The notes below the pieces were generated by a model. That model saw nothing but the letters and a program-made list of their open reading frames with translations, was not told the DNA's origin and made no database searches. Below are positions 49,808-62,700 of a stretch of 64,000 nt of DNA, one piece after another. The stretch is taken from positions 64,074,982 through 64,138,981 of the forward strand of contig CM068831.1 of the NCBI GenBank assembly GCA_028554795.2, in the 5' to 3' direction. Every line of letters begins with the position of its first letter. The first letter of the stretch is position 1. The position numbers and the translations under genes are program-made. The stretch comes from Sinohyriopsis cumingii. Its lineage: Eukaryota; Mollusca; Bivalvia; Unionida; Unionidae.

Positions 49808-51156
49808 CCAACTGAATCAAAATAGCACAATAATACAGTAGAAATGTATTTATTCAAAAGCATACCATTCTTAAATAATATATACAAACACTGCCATGTG
49901 CTTGTTAGAAGTTCAAAATTTTGTTAATAAAATAACTAAGAGTAGTCTGTGACAATTAATACCAATAAGAGTAATTTTTGGCATAATATTATTGAATCTG
50001 CACACTGGCTGGAGTCTGGACTATAACCACATTTACATTGTGATAGATTGACCCGATGCTTCAGCTGGTCATTGAAACCAATATGACATTTAATTTACTG
50101 GGCATTTACCATTGGGTTTATTTTACTTAAATTTATATGAATTCTAGAGGTGGAAACTGGACACAGTTTGTGTTGTATGTTTTGTTATTGGTCACCAAAT
50201 AGTCTCTCAGTCGTTTCCATCCACAGTTCTTTTTTATTGTATAATCTGATGTAGTAGACCTTGAAAGGTTTAAATTAATGGAATATCTTAAATACTGACT
50301 GTAGTGTGATCAGTTATCTATTCTTGAATTTAAAAAAGCAAGCTAATGAATAAATACCAGTTAATATTTTGATCTCAAACATGCATGAGAATTGAATGAA
50401 GACATGGTACGTACATTGCTGCTCATTTTTCTTGGACAAAAATGCATTTGGATTTATCCAGACATTCTATACTGCAATAATAGATAAGTGGGGGGGGTTA
50501 AATTCAAATAATCCACTTGTCAGACAGAAATGAGCAGCGTTCGAAAGCTAAATTGGACTTTTGCATTATAAAGAGTATGTAGGAAGAGTTTATTGTAATC
50601 TTGTTTCCCAAACTACTAGTTTTCTTAAGTATTTATAGGAATTGTTATCCATCAGATTTATTTTAAAAAAAGCAAATTTGGTGAAAAATTAGTTCTCAAT
50701 ATTTTTTATGAATACGATGATCGGCACATACCCTCCCCCATTGATGGTAATTTACTTTGAGTGTTTACTTCAACAATAAATTGCTAAACAATGACATCAG
50801 TATTCAAATTCTTAAATTAGCAAGGGAGAGATTAGTAGTTTAAAGTCAAGAGGATAAATTGGCAATTACTGAGACACAGTTGGTTTTCATATAAATTCAC
50901 ATGACATGTTTATAATAAAACAGTTCCTTTCTCAGGAAAACAGAATGCTTTATTTACATGGTTAAAGTGTTACTTTAGGAAGAAAGAAACCACTCTCTAT
51001 CAAATGGCAGAAACATGGCTTTTACAGGGGACATTTTGTGAGGGAATACTGAATGGTCATTGAGACCAGGTGTCGGCTTTACATAGTTTACCATTAGGGC
51101 AAGTTTGATTAGATATTCTAATACTAAATAGATTTGATTGTTTCTGATGGATGATG

Positions 51157-51222
51157 GTTGTTGCTTTGGGTTTAACACCATTTTTTAGCACATGATAGTT
51201 ATACATGGCAGCCAGTATAACT
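51157..51222 (-). mobile_element. SINE A, 3' fragment
   Basis: Only the reversed 3' core remains: GGGTTTAACACCATTTTTTA, CACATGATAGTTATACATGG and CAGCCAGTATAA. Confidence 0.7.
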
Positions 51223-52157
51223 TGTAGAGTAAGTATGAATGGTATTTTCTGATGGTAAATTTTGATTAAAATCTATGCAATTATATTTTCATCATACAGT
51301 GTTTAATTCTTTGTCTTAAAGAAGACATTTGCATTATTTTGTGAGGAATTCCAATGTCTTGCTTATTTGTAACTATGGTTCTAAAGATGAGATGAAACCT
51401 CATGCATCTAATGTTGGTTTTACTGTCAGAGTGGTGGATACCACTTTTTACAGCAATTCATTTATGCCAAATGTCATTCTTGATTTGGTTATTTAACAGC
51501 ACAGAAAAAGCTGATGTTTTGTCTTCATTAATGAAAGAAAAATGCATTTTTTTCTTGAGAAAATTTCAGTATCTGCAACTAAATTGAAAAAGTTAGATGC
51601 TGATGTTGCAGGTTGCCTATAGTTGACTGTCAGTCAGGCATCAAATTATATTTTATATCCTCATCAGATGTTCTGTGGTACGGTCATATTGTTTTACCCA
51701 TTTTCAGTATGACCTATTGTATTTTATATACCAAATACACTCAATATAAGTTGGCTCCAACTGCATAGATATTGTTATATGCTGGCAGATATGATTATAT
51801 GCAGTTTGTTAGGAGTAATCAGTGGAACAGATGAAACAGATTCTGGTCTACCAATGCATTATGCAATAGCAAAACGGGGTCTACATTTTCAGTTTGTCCC
51901 ACCTGAAAAGCATGTACATACGGTGATACGGGAAAACTTTTTGTGTCTTTAACTTTTCCATGGCACTGTTCATGATTCATTTTACAGTCACTATTTTCTC
52001 TTAAGATATTTCAGATTCATCCAGTGCAACTTGCATTTGTATTGTAAACACAGTATATGACTTATTATGTATATCAGAATTATATTTGGTTTTATTATAT
52101 GTTACTTAAGTTTTAGAAATCTTTCAAAACCCTGTTTAATGGTGCCAGTAGGCATAG

Positions 52158-53110
52158 TAGGTTCACTTACTGGTAATTCATGTGGCACATTATGTTCACT
52201 TACTGGTAATTCATGGGGTACATTATGTACACTTACTGGTAATTCATGTGGTACATTATGTACACTTACTGGTAATTCATGTGGCACATTATGTACACTT
52301 ACTGGTAATTCATGTGGTACATTATGTACACTTACTGGTAATTCATGTGGCACATTATGTACACTTACTGGTAATTCATGGGGTACATTATATAAACTTA
52401 CTGGTAATTCATGTGGTACATTATGTACACTTACTGGTAATTCATATGGTAAATTATGTACACTTACTGGTAATTCATGTGGTACATTATGTACACTTAC
52501 TGGTAATTCATGTGGTACATTATGTACACTTACTGGTAATTCATGTGGCACATTATGTACACTTACTGGTAATTCATATGGTACATTATGTACACTTACT
52601 GGTAATTCATGTGGTACATTATGTACGCTTACTGGTAATTCATATGGTACATTATGTACACTTGCTGATAATTCATGTTGTACATTTTGTAGACTTACTG
52701 ATAATTAATGTGGTACATTATGTACACTTGCTGATAATTCATGTGGTACACTATGTACACTTGCTGGTAATTCATGTGGTACATTATGTACACTTGCTGG
52801 TAATTCATGTGGTACATTATGTACACTTGCTGATAATTCATGTTGTACATTTTGTAGACTTACTGATAATTAATGTGGTACATTATGTACACTTGCTGAT
52901 AATTCATGTGGTACACTATGTACACTTGCTGGTAATTCATGTGGTACATTATGTACACTTGCTGGTAATTCATGTGGTACATTATGTACACTTGCTGATA
53001 ATTCATGTCATACATTTTGTAGACTTACTGATAATTAATGTGGTACATTTGTGTGGCAAATTATGTAGATTTACTGATAATTCATGTGATTATGTAGACT
53101 TATTGATTTA
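52158..53110 (+). repeat. Tandem array, 33-bp unit, about 28 copies, with 165-bp higher-order repeat
   Basis: The unit is ACACTTACTGGTAATTCATG followed by TGGTACATTATGT. From 52664 a variant set repeats every 165 bp (5 x 33; GCTGATAATTCATG(T)TGTACA-type units start at 52664, 52829 and 52994). As 33 is a multiple of three, three frames stay open for up to 327 codons with 11-residue repeats (for example HVVHYVHLLVI). I take these as by-products. It lies 3.7 kb past the MAN2A stop. Confidence 0.95.
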
Positions 53111-54232
53111 CTACCTTTTATATTTCTTTGTTCAGATTAAGAACTTGAGTCCAGTTAGTTTGTAAAACCCTTCAGCATAATATTTCAGAACGGAGGTTTG
53201 AATATACAAAAAGTTTGATTTCAGTGATGTAAAATTCCATTCTCCTTTTCCATATTTTTTTTTTAGTTCATATTTTTTCTTTTCTGATGTTTACTGGAAT
53301 GCATGCACAAATTCAGTGGTTCTCTTGTTAATTCTGGGTTTTGTCTTATCTCTTTTTGTTTCTTCTGTGAGATTTGTTGCAAAAAGAGCACATCATGTTC
53401 TGTATCAATTATCTATTCTTGAATTGAAAAAAGCAAGATAACATGGCTTAAAGTTCATGGTCAAGGTCACAGAGGTTGCTTGGTACTATATTGCTAAGTC
53501 TTCAGTGACATCATCACAGGGAGAAAATAATTTATCTTTGTTTTCTGTTTTTTTAGCTCCACTAGTATTATTGGGTTTTCAGAAGAAAACAAATTGTGGC
53601 ATTTAGATGGTCTTAAATGAACAGGGTATTAATCTGACAGTGGTATTGTTACTTCACAGAAGTAATATCTCATGCAAAACAAAATTTCAGTTAAACTGGA
53701 ATCACTAAAACTGTAAAGACAGTATGTTTATCAGAGATGTGGGTAAACTTCATTTGTTTGTAATTGTTTTGCAGTTTTCTTTTAAGTTCTATCCATATCC
53801 CATATCTTGTACATATAACTAAATTTACTTCATAAAAATAATTAGTCTTTAACCATAACCAGCCCAGAATTATGTATTCTTGAGTGTTCCATACCCATAT
53901 ATATGCCTTATTATAGTATTATACCAGTAACCAGAAACAGTAATTAAGTAAATATTAGTATAGACTTAATTGTACAGTTTATGTTATCATACATTCCAAA
54001 TATTTACTAAGATTCTCCAGCTTGATCTGTACATTGTAAAGTTGGAATAGAATATTGTAAATCCAGGGCACAGTATTTGTGGAACTTAACATCTTGAAGT
54101 ATGAAGGAATATGGATGAATATAGATATTACTATATATAGTAAAAAGTATCTTAACATTTGTCTGAATTTGATGATTGGTTGCTAACTTGGTTTGTTTTA
54201 TTTTACTTTTTTTCTAGCAGACTGTATTTTAA
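53111..54232. other. Intergenic or 3' UTR, no clear features
   Basis: AT-rich DNA with a T-rich patch near 53255. No gene, repeat or element was recognised. Confidence 0.6.
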
Positions 54233-55530
54233 AGGTCACTGGCCATACTCCAACATTTTCCTATTTATATCAGATTTGCATTACATGATTAAAAACAGTT
54301 ATACTCGCACAAATAGAACAAAATAATTATCAAGTGTAAAGAAGAAATAATTTAATTACTCAAAATAGAAGTATACAACTATGTTACTTCCCCTTAGTTA
54401 TGATTTCCCACCTATAGAGGATGCAACCAGAAATGACGCACATTTATCCCTACAAGACGAAGTACATGCTTCTTGTTGTCAAAAAATAAAACACTATAAA
54501 CTATGGATAGGGAATATTTTACATGAAACTAATGAAAACTCATTTACTGTTCAGCCTTATATTGGTATGCATGCACGATGCACTAGATTGTGTCGCTTTC
54601 AAAACTGTTCCATTGTTTCAATTTATTTTGAAAATTCCCATTAATACAGGTAAAAAGAATCAATGCTGGCTTCCCTGTGTCAGCAGACTTTATTAAAAAA
54701 TAGAACAAAATCGGCACACGTAAAGAATCCAAAGGATTTTATAAATGATTATTGATAATTTGACCTGAAGACTTAAATTGAGAATGTCGTTGTGAGGATG
54801 CATATATTTTTTAGCATAAAAAATGTATATAAATATTTTAATTAGAACAAGTAAGATATGTCAGTTTGTGTTTTTTCTCAGAAATATGTATGTTACGAAA
54901 TACGATTATTTTCTTTCAAAGAATATCAAAACAGACTGTTTAAATTTAGTGTTTTTTTCCTAACACCTATCTTACATAGCATCTACTTTTTTGTTGAAGA
55001 AAAAGAATGTACAAACTATTGTTAAGTTTGGCCGAATTGTATTTTGAATTTTGCCGAATTTTGTCTTTGGGCCAAATTCATTATAATCTGGCATAAATAA
55101 TACTACTTTCCCATCCCTCCCCAATTCTATCCCACAGATTAAACACTTTTTTCTGGTAACATGGTTTTTCGGAAAAAGAAAGAACACTTTTTCCCATCAT
55201 CACTCTTTTGGTTACATCCATATGCAACACAGTGCACCATATTTACTGTACAAAAGCACAATCGTACGCTATATCACAAAGACATTTATGTGGGGAAATT
55301 AAGCACTTGAATGGCTAGGTTGAATAGAAGGGATAAATGTATGTCATATCCGGTTTTGGCACGTGGAAACTACCGATTGTTTATGGAGATTGCCAAATCA
55401 TTTTTTTATTTTATAAAGCAGAGTTTTAAGTCTAATTAAACATTTTTATGGTGTGCATACATAACCAATGCATTTTGTTTATAACTATAATAACATCACA
55501 CGTTTGTACAATATATGTGGCCAGTGACCT
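54233..55530. mobile_element. TTAA-flanked inverted-repeat element (non-autonomous, piggyBac-like?)
   Basis: Left TTAA (54229-54232) is followed by AGGTCACTGGCCA. The right end is TGGCCAGTGACCT followed by TTAA (55531-55534). The 13-bp ends are perfectly inverted and both abut TTAA, as for piggyBac-class insertions, although this terminal sequence is not the usual piggyBac start. The 1.3-kb interior is AT-rich. An 87-codon frame (54381-54644, MLLPLSYDFPPIEDATRNDA...) lacks any domain I know. Sola-type elements or chance remain alternatives. Confidence 0.65.
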
Positions 55531-55534
55531 TTAA

Positions 55535-56928
55535 GTAAACAAGCATGTTAAGCAACTTGGCATAAACGTAGGCTTGTCAGTCTCAAGAAAAACAGCATGA
55601 TATTTATTTCTTCCAATACAGATCCAGTTTTGTTATTGGCAGATAATTGTTTTTGTGTTTTACTTATAATTAGTAAATCTCATGTAAGATGAAGTGATCC
55701 AGAATTGTTTTAGAAGGTAAATCTGTATTTTGACTTGTGAAAAATATGTAACGTTGTAAATACTGCATTGACAAAATATGAGAAATAAATTTTAAAAATT
55801 GTTTTTAACTATGCATAGACTTTTGGGGAAAATGTATCTTAAGCCCCTAAGAAAGTTTCTTCTATAACAGTATAGTGAATAGATACATTTTTAATAGCAG
55901 ATGTATATTTGAATGATAGAACTCGGATGTACCATACTTATTCTAGATAGCACTTGATCAGATTTCCTGTGATAAAGGCGCTGCCAAATTTAACATTTTC
56001 TTGCAAAAATAAAAAGAATAGTATAAAAAAAATCTATAGCCATCTATGCTGAGATCTCTGTGAAAGAGTATTGTTTTAGTTGGCTATTTTCATGTTAATT
56101 CATTTCTTAATGTATGAATGGTTTTCATATCAAAATGTGGCATCAGTATTTTTAAAAAACCAACGTTGATGAGTGTTTGGTGTTGTACATTGCATAAGGT
56201 TGAGTTAGTGATCAAGCCAACTGGCAAACCTTCATTGAACTATATTATATAACTTTGGAAATTGATGTACAGCAACAGACAATTTTATAAGTAGCATTAT
56301 ATTTCAAAGAAACGTTGTTTCAAGCTTGTAAGCCATTTTTCCATCATAATCCTTCAGGAAGAATGTGTGTGCTTGTTGTGATCATTGAGAATGATAATTC
56401 ATATTTAAAATTATACAATATGAAATACAGAATGAGTTTATGTTCATCTTATTTTATCTTATTTTCAAAATAACTATAATACAAATATAAAAATGACATG
56501 TTTGATACATTTTTTTCCCTTGTTCCCAGACATTAAATCAGCTTCAGTCTATTGTCCTAACCATCATTTATAATCACTGGAAATCTGGCAAGGTGATTTC
56601 TATCAGGATGCTTTCTGTCAAGGTGTTGAATATGTAGAAGGTTAATACATTTTGATCTTAATTATCCTACAAATAAAACCAAGATAATCCTTTGCCCAGG
56701 TAATTCAGTGGATAAGGCATTTTCTTGATAGTGTGGTGACCGAAAACTCAGATTGCATTGTTTAAATAAAAAATTTAAAAAAAAGAATCACCATAATAAG
56801 TTGTTCTTGTTATTAGGTAGCGTATGTAAATGTAGGTGTTTAGGTATGATTTTTTTTTGCACCTAAAAATGTTGATCTTTGACACTTTACACCTTTAAAG
56901 CTTTCTTCTCAAAAATTTAAACTGTATA
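55535..56928. other. Intergenic or 3' UTR, no clear features
   Basis: AT-rich DNA. A box A-like phrase (GGTAATTCAGTGGATAAGGC) at about 56699 hints at a decayed SINE head without a box B. AATAAA occurs near 55783, followed by AT-rich sequence. Confidence 0.5.
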
Positions 56929-56929
56929 A

Positions 56930-57560
56930 TACCAGCACTTCCAAATTAGGAAATAGAGTGAAAAGGCCACCCAAATTAGGAAATAAGCTGAAAAGGCCAC
57001 CCAAATTAGGAAATAGACTGAAAAGGTCACCCGAATTAGGAAATAGACTGAAAAGGCCACCCAAATTAGGAAATAAGCTGAAAAGGCTACCCAAATTAGA
57101 ACTGCACTGAAAAAAGCCACTTATACCGGCACTTCCAAATTAGGAAATAGAGTGAAAAGGCCACCCAAATTAGGAAATAAGCTGAAAAGGCCACCCAAAT
57201 TAGGAAATAGACTGAAAAGGTCACCCAAATTAGGAAATAGACTGAAAAGGCCACCCAAATTAGGAAATAAGCTGAAAAGGCCACCCAGATTAGAACTGCA
57301 CTGAAAAAGCCACTTATTATTTGAAATAGACTGAAAAGGCTACCTAAATTAGAAAGGACACAAAATTTGAAATAGGCTAAAAAGGTCACATAAAGTAGAA
57401 ATAGGCAGAAAATGCCACTAAATTACAAATAGGCTGAAAAGGCCACCTAAATTACAAATAGGCTGAAAAGGCCACCTAAATTAGAAATAGGTTGAAAAGG
57501 CTGCCTAAATTAGAAATAGGCTGGAAAGGCTACCTAAATTAGAAATAGGCTGAAATTAGA
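56930..57560 (+). repeat. Tandem array, 30-bp unit, with a duplicated 194-bp block
   Basis: The unit is CCACCCAAATTAGGAAATAG followed by ACTGAAAAGG. A block of six units ending in a variant (TTAGAACTGCACTGAAAAA) is repeated almost unchanged 194 bp later (56930-57123 and 57124-57317). After 57317 the units decay (CTAAATTAGAAATAGGCTGA...). Long minus-strand frames (SLFPNLGGLF-type repeats) follow from the unit being divisible by three. Confidence 0.95.
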
Positions 57561-58369
57561 ATAAGTATTGTAAATGATTTACTGAGGCAAATTTTGTTGC
57601 CCTGATATGATGCAGAAAGGGTTTTGTAATTTTATGATTTTTGTATTATTTAGGGAAAATGGCTATAGAATTATGTCTGCTTTGATTCACTGATGTACAA
57701 TAAATGATACTGCAGTAGGTTTTGAGGTATGTGACTGTGTTCTTGGGTTATATGTATTTTTGTATCTAGAATGTATGTACATTATATAAATTTGTGATGG
57801 CTTTTGGTATCTATTGTGTAATATAAACATTTTTTTTCTTTAACTTTTAAGAACTTGCACGAGTAGGGACTAAATTTAATCTATGCAGAGGGAAAGCGAT
57901 ATTGTCAAACGTGGCTGCATAATTAATCTTGTAAAATAGAGTATTTTCTACAAACTTTTGGTTCATTTTTAAAACATGTTGAATAAAAAGTATTTATGCA
58001 TTTTGTTTGAGATGTGAAACATAGTTTTAGATTCATATACTGTGATCTACGTTACCTACAGTTATATGTGGCTGATCTTGAGGTTTCACTTTTAGTTTTG
58101 GGTCAGACTGGCATTATCCTTTTCAGTGCCATCTGTTTCACTGGTATTTAAAATATTGAGGTAATTAACAAATTAGTAATTGTAGATTGACATGCAGATA
58201 AGGGTAATGAGTGTGGAGGTAGAGAAGTCATCAGATAGATTGAAAATTAATGCAGTACATGATTGAGGTGTGATTCTGGGGTTTGTATGCATGCATATAA
58301 ATTCAGCATAAGATTGTATAGGCAGGTATGAGTTTGGAGTAGGCTGCCTTCAGAACAACTTAGAACCTC

Positions 58370-58401
<32 letters not shown>

Positions 58402-58937
58402 ATACGTTATGCAGAAAATATGTGATTAAAAAAAGAGTTATTTTGATGTGGACATGAGATATGTATGTTCCGAGTTGTTTGAACAGTTTTATATGTGAAA
58501 CCCTATACTTGTAGTAATGTTGGTTAAACTTGTCTGACAGAAAAAGATTTCAAATTGGAGAGAAATGATATAAACTCATTCAGAAATTGGTGCAATATTC
58601 CAGTATGTATATATGGTTTAATAGATTCAAAATTATGTAGAAATTTATTGATTGATTAAAAAGAAAGTCATATTGCAGTCACAAAATAGCGTGCAAAGTT
58701 CTATGCACCAAGACAGTGACACAACAGTTTATACCGGTAGCAAATTGGTACTGAAACAAAAAGACTTAAATGTTTTGAATTGTTGAGTATGGCTACATGA
58801 TGGTTACAGATCAACAGAAAGGTTTTAAACCTTTAAAGATAATGTACATGTATTTTTTCAGACTCTGTCATCAAGTTAATAATTGTCAGAGAAAAATTTC
58901 CAGTCCAGTAGCAACAGCACTTATTAACATCATAGAC
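57561..58937. other. Intergenic, microsatellite only
   Basis: AT-rich DNA with a TCTG/CT microsatellite at about 58369-58400. AATAAA occurs near 57700 and 57980. No gene was recognised. Confidence 0.6.
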
Positions 58938-59712
58938 ACAATGCAGACATGCTAATTCCATGGACATCGATGCAATGCAGACATGCTAATTCCATGGACA
59001 TCGACACAATGCAGACATGCTAATTCCATGGACATTGACACAATGCAGACATGCTAATTCCATGGACATCGATAAAATGCAGACATGCTAATTCCATGGA
59101 CATCGACACAATGCAGACATGCTAATTCCATGGACATCGATGCAATGCAGACATGCTAATTCCATGGACATTGACACAATGCAGACATGCTAATTCCATG
59201 GACATCGATGCAATGCAGACATGCTAATTCCATGGACATTGACACAATGCAGACATGCTAATTCCATGGACATCGATAAAATGCAGACATGCTAATTCCA
59301 TGGACATCGATGCAATGCAGACATGCTAATTCCTTGGACATCGACACAATGCAGACATGCTAATTCCATCGACATCGATACAATGCAGAAATGCTAATTC
59401 TAAGGACATCGATACAATGCAGACATGCTAATTCTAAGGAAATAGATAAAATGCAGACATGCTAATTTTAAGGACATCGATACAATGCAGACATGCTAAT
59501 TCTAAGGACATAGATAAAATGCAGACATGCTAATTTTAAGGACATCGATACAATGCAGACATGCTAATTCTAAGGACATAGATAAAATGCAGACATGCTA
59601 ATTTTAAGGACATTGATACAATGCAGACATGCTAATTCTAAGGACATTGATACAATGCAGACATGCTAATTTTAAGGACATCGATACAATGCAGACGTGC
59701 TAATTCCGATGG
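58938..59712 (+). repeat. Satellite block 1, 34-bp unit, about 23 copies
   Basis: The unit is ATGCAGACATGCTAATTCCA followed by TGGACATCGACACA, with the last four bases switching among CACA, TGCA and TAAA. From about 59380 TTCCATGG becomes TTCTAAGG, moving towards the 35-bp unit that follows. This suggests that the two blocks share an ancestor. Confidence 0.95.
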
Positions 59713-62700
59713 ACAGTCTGTATGCTATGATGAGAACAGTCAGAAAGCCATAAATACAGTAAAGATAAGCTTATTTGGAAATCAATACAATGAAAACAAG
59801 GACATAGATCCATTGTAGACATGTTAGTTTATAAGGACATGAATGCAATGAAGACAAGCTAGACATCAATGCAACGAAGACAAGCTCATTGATAACAACA
59901 TCAATACAGTCAAGACAAGCTAGTTCATAAGAACATAGATGCAATGTAGACATGCTAGTTTATAAGGACATCGATACAATGAAGACAAGCTAGACATCAA
60001 TGCAACAAAGACAAACTCATTGATAACAACATCGATACAATGAAGACAAGCCCATTGATAAGGACATCAATGCAATGAAAACAAGCTAGTTTATAAGGAC
60101 AACAATGCAATGAAAACAAGCTACTTTATAAGGACATCAATGCAATGAAAACAAGCTACTTTATAAGGACATCAATGCAATGAAAACAAGTTAGTTTATA
60201 AGGACATCAATGCAATGAAAACAAGCTAGTTTATAAAGACATCAATATAGAGAAGACAAACTAGTTTATAAGGACATCAATGCAATGAAAACAAGCTAGT
60301 TTATAAGGACATCAATATAGTGAAAACAAGCTAGTTTATAAGGACATCAGTATAGTGAAGACAAGCTAGTTTACAAGGACATCAGTGCAATGAAAACAAA
60401 CTAGTTTATAAGGACATCAGTGCAATGAAAACAAGCTAGTTTATAAGGACATCACTATAGTGACGACAAGCTAGTTGATAAGGACAACAGTGCGATGAAA
60501 ACAAGCTAGTTTATAAGGACATCAATATAGTGAAGACAAGCTAGTTTATAGGGACATAAATGCAATGAAAACAAGCTAGTTTATAAGGACATCAATGCAA
60601 TAAAAACAAGCTAGTTTATAAGGATGACCATGCAATAAAAACAAGCTAGTTTATAAGGACATCAATAAAATGAAAACAAGCTAGTTTATAAGGACATCAA
60701 TGCAATGAAGACAAGCTAGTTTATAAGGGCATCAATGCAAAGAAGACAAGCTAGTTTATAAGGACATCAATATAGTGAAGACAAGCTAATTTATAAGGAC
60801 ATCAATGCAATGAAAACAAGCTAGTTTATAAGGACATCAATGCAATGAAAACAAGCTAGCTTATAAGGACATCAATGCAATGAAAACAAGCTAGTTTATA
60901 AGGACATAATGCAATGAAAACAAGCTAGTTTATAAGGACATCCATACAATGAAAACATGCTAGTTTATAAGGACATCAATGCAATGAAGACAAGCTAGTT
61001 TATAAGGACACCAATGCAATGAAAACAAGCTAGTTTATAAGGACATCCATACAATGAAAACATGCTAGTTTATAAGGACATCAATGCAATGAGGACAAGC
61101 TAGTTTATAAGGGTATCAATGCAAAGAAGACAAGCTAGTTTATAAGAACATCAATATAGTGAAGACAAGCTAATTTATAAGGACATCAATGCAATGAAAA
61201 CAAGCTAGTTTATAAGGACATCAATGCAATGAAAACAAGCTAGCTTATAAGGACATCAATGCAATGAAAACAAGCTAGTTTATAAGGATGACCATGCAAT
61301 GAAAACAAGCTAGCTTATAAGGACATCAATGCAATGAAAACAAGCTAGTTTATAAGGACATCAATGCAAAGAAGACAAGCCAGTTTATAAGGACATCAAT
61401 GCAATGAAGACAAGCTAGTTTATAAGGACATCAATACAATGAAGACAAGCTAGTTTATAAGGTCATCAATATAGTGAAGACAACCTTATTTATAAGGACA
61501 TCAATGCAATGAAAACATGCTAGCTTATAAGGACATCAATGCAATGAAGACAAGCTAGTTTATAAGAACATCAATGCAAAGAAGACAAGCTAATTTATAA
61601 GGACATCAGTATAGTGAAGACAAGCTAATTTATAAGGACATCAGTGCAATGAAAACAAGCTAGTTTATAAGGACATCAATGCAATGAAAACAAGCTAGTT
61701 TATAAGGATGTCCATGCAATGAAAACAAGCTAGTTTATCAGAACATCAGTATAATGAAGAAAACTAGCTTATAAGGACATCCATGCAATGAAAACATGCT
61801 AGTTTATAAGGACATCAATGCAATGAAAACTAGCTAGTTTATAAGGACATCAATATAGTGAAGACAAGCCTGTTTGTAAGGACATCAATACAATGAAGAC
61901 AAGCTAGTTTATAAGGACATTAATGTAGTGAAAACAAGCTAGTTTATAAGGACATCAATATAGTGAAGATGAGCTAGTTTATAAGGACATGAATGCAATG
62001 AAGACAAGCTAGTTTATAAGGACAACAATGCAATGAAAACAAGCTAGTTTATAAGGACATAAATATAATGAAGACAAGCTAATTTATAAGGACAACAATG
62101 CAATAAAAACAAGCTAGTTTATAAGGACAACAATGCAATGAAAACAAGCTAGTTTATAAGGACATAAATATAATAAGACAAGCTAATTTATAAGGACAAC
62201 AATGCAATGAAAACAAGCTAGTTTATAAGGACATCAATATAGTGAAGACAAGCTAGTTTATAAGGACAACAATGCAATGAAAACAAGCTAGTTTATAAGG
62301 ACATGAATGCAATGAAAACAAGCTAGTTTATAAGGACATCATTGCAATAAAAATAAGCTAGTTTATAAGGACATCAATGCAATGAAACAAAGCTAGTTTA
62401 TAAGGACATCAATGCAATGAAAACAAGCTAGTTTATAAGGACATCAATGCAATGAAAACAAGCTAGTTTATAATGACATCAATATAGTGAAGACAAGCTA
62501 GTTTATAAGGACATCAATGCAACGAAAACAAGCTAGCTTATAAGTACAACAATGCAATCAAAAAACAAGCTAGTTTATAAGGACATCAATATAGTTGTTG
62601 TTGTTGTGGGGTTTAACGCCATTTTTCAGCACACGATAGGCGAAACATGGTGGCCAGTATTAATGGTGGAGGAAGAACCCGGGAAAACCCCGGAAAGAAC

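Larger units (their letters stand above)
48473..52130. other. MAN2A 3' UTR and downstream DNA
   Basis: Non-coding sequence after the TGA. It starts the 3' UTR, whose end is not defined by sequence alone. Near-duplicate TTCAATCATTCTTC blocks occur at 48598 and 48651. SINE A fragments lie at 49619-49807 and 51157-51222. No other gene was recognised. Confidence 0.6.

Noticed and set aside
52182-53165. 327-codon open frame with HVVHYVHLLVI-type repeats, and overlapping 213- and 149-codon frames
   Set aside because: All follow directly from a 33-bp tandem repeat divisible by three; three frames are open at once, which a real gene would not require.
54381-54644. 87-codon frame considered as a small gene
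   Set aside because: Lies within the TTAA-flanked element, has no recognised motif and no evidence of splicing or transcription; kept only as an observation.
56909-57389. Three minus-strand frames rich in Leu-Phe repeats
   Set aside because: Produced by the 30-bp array; overlapping frames encode different repeat peptides from the same DNA.
54700-58000. Long 3' UTR of MAN2A ending at AATAAA near 55783 or 57980
   Set aside because: Possible, but the sequence alone gives no way to choose a cleavage site or show that transcription continues this far.
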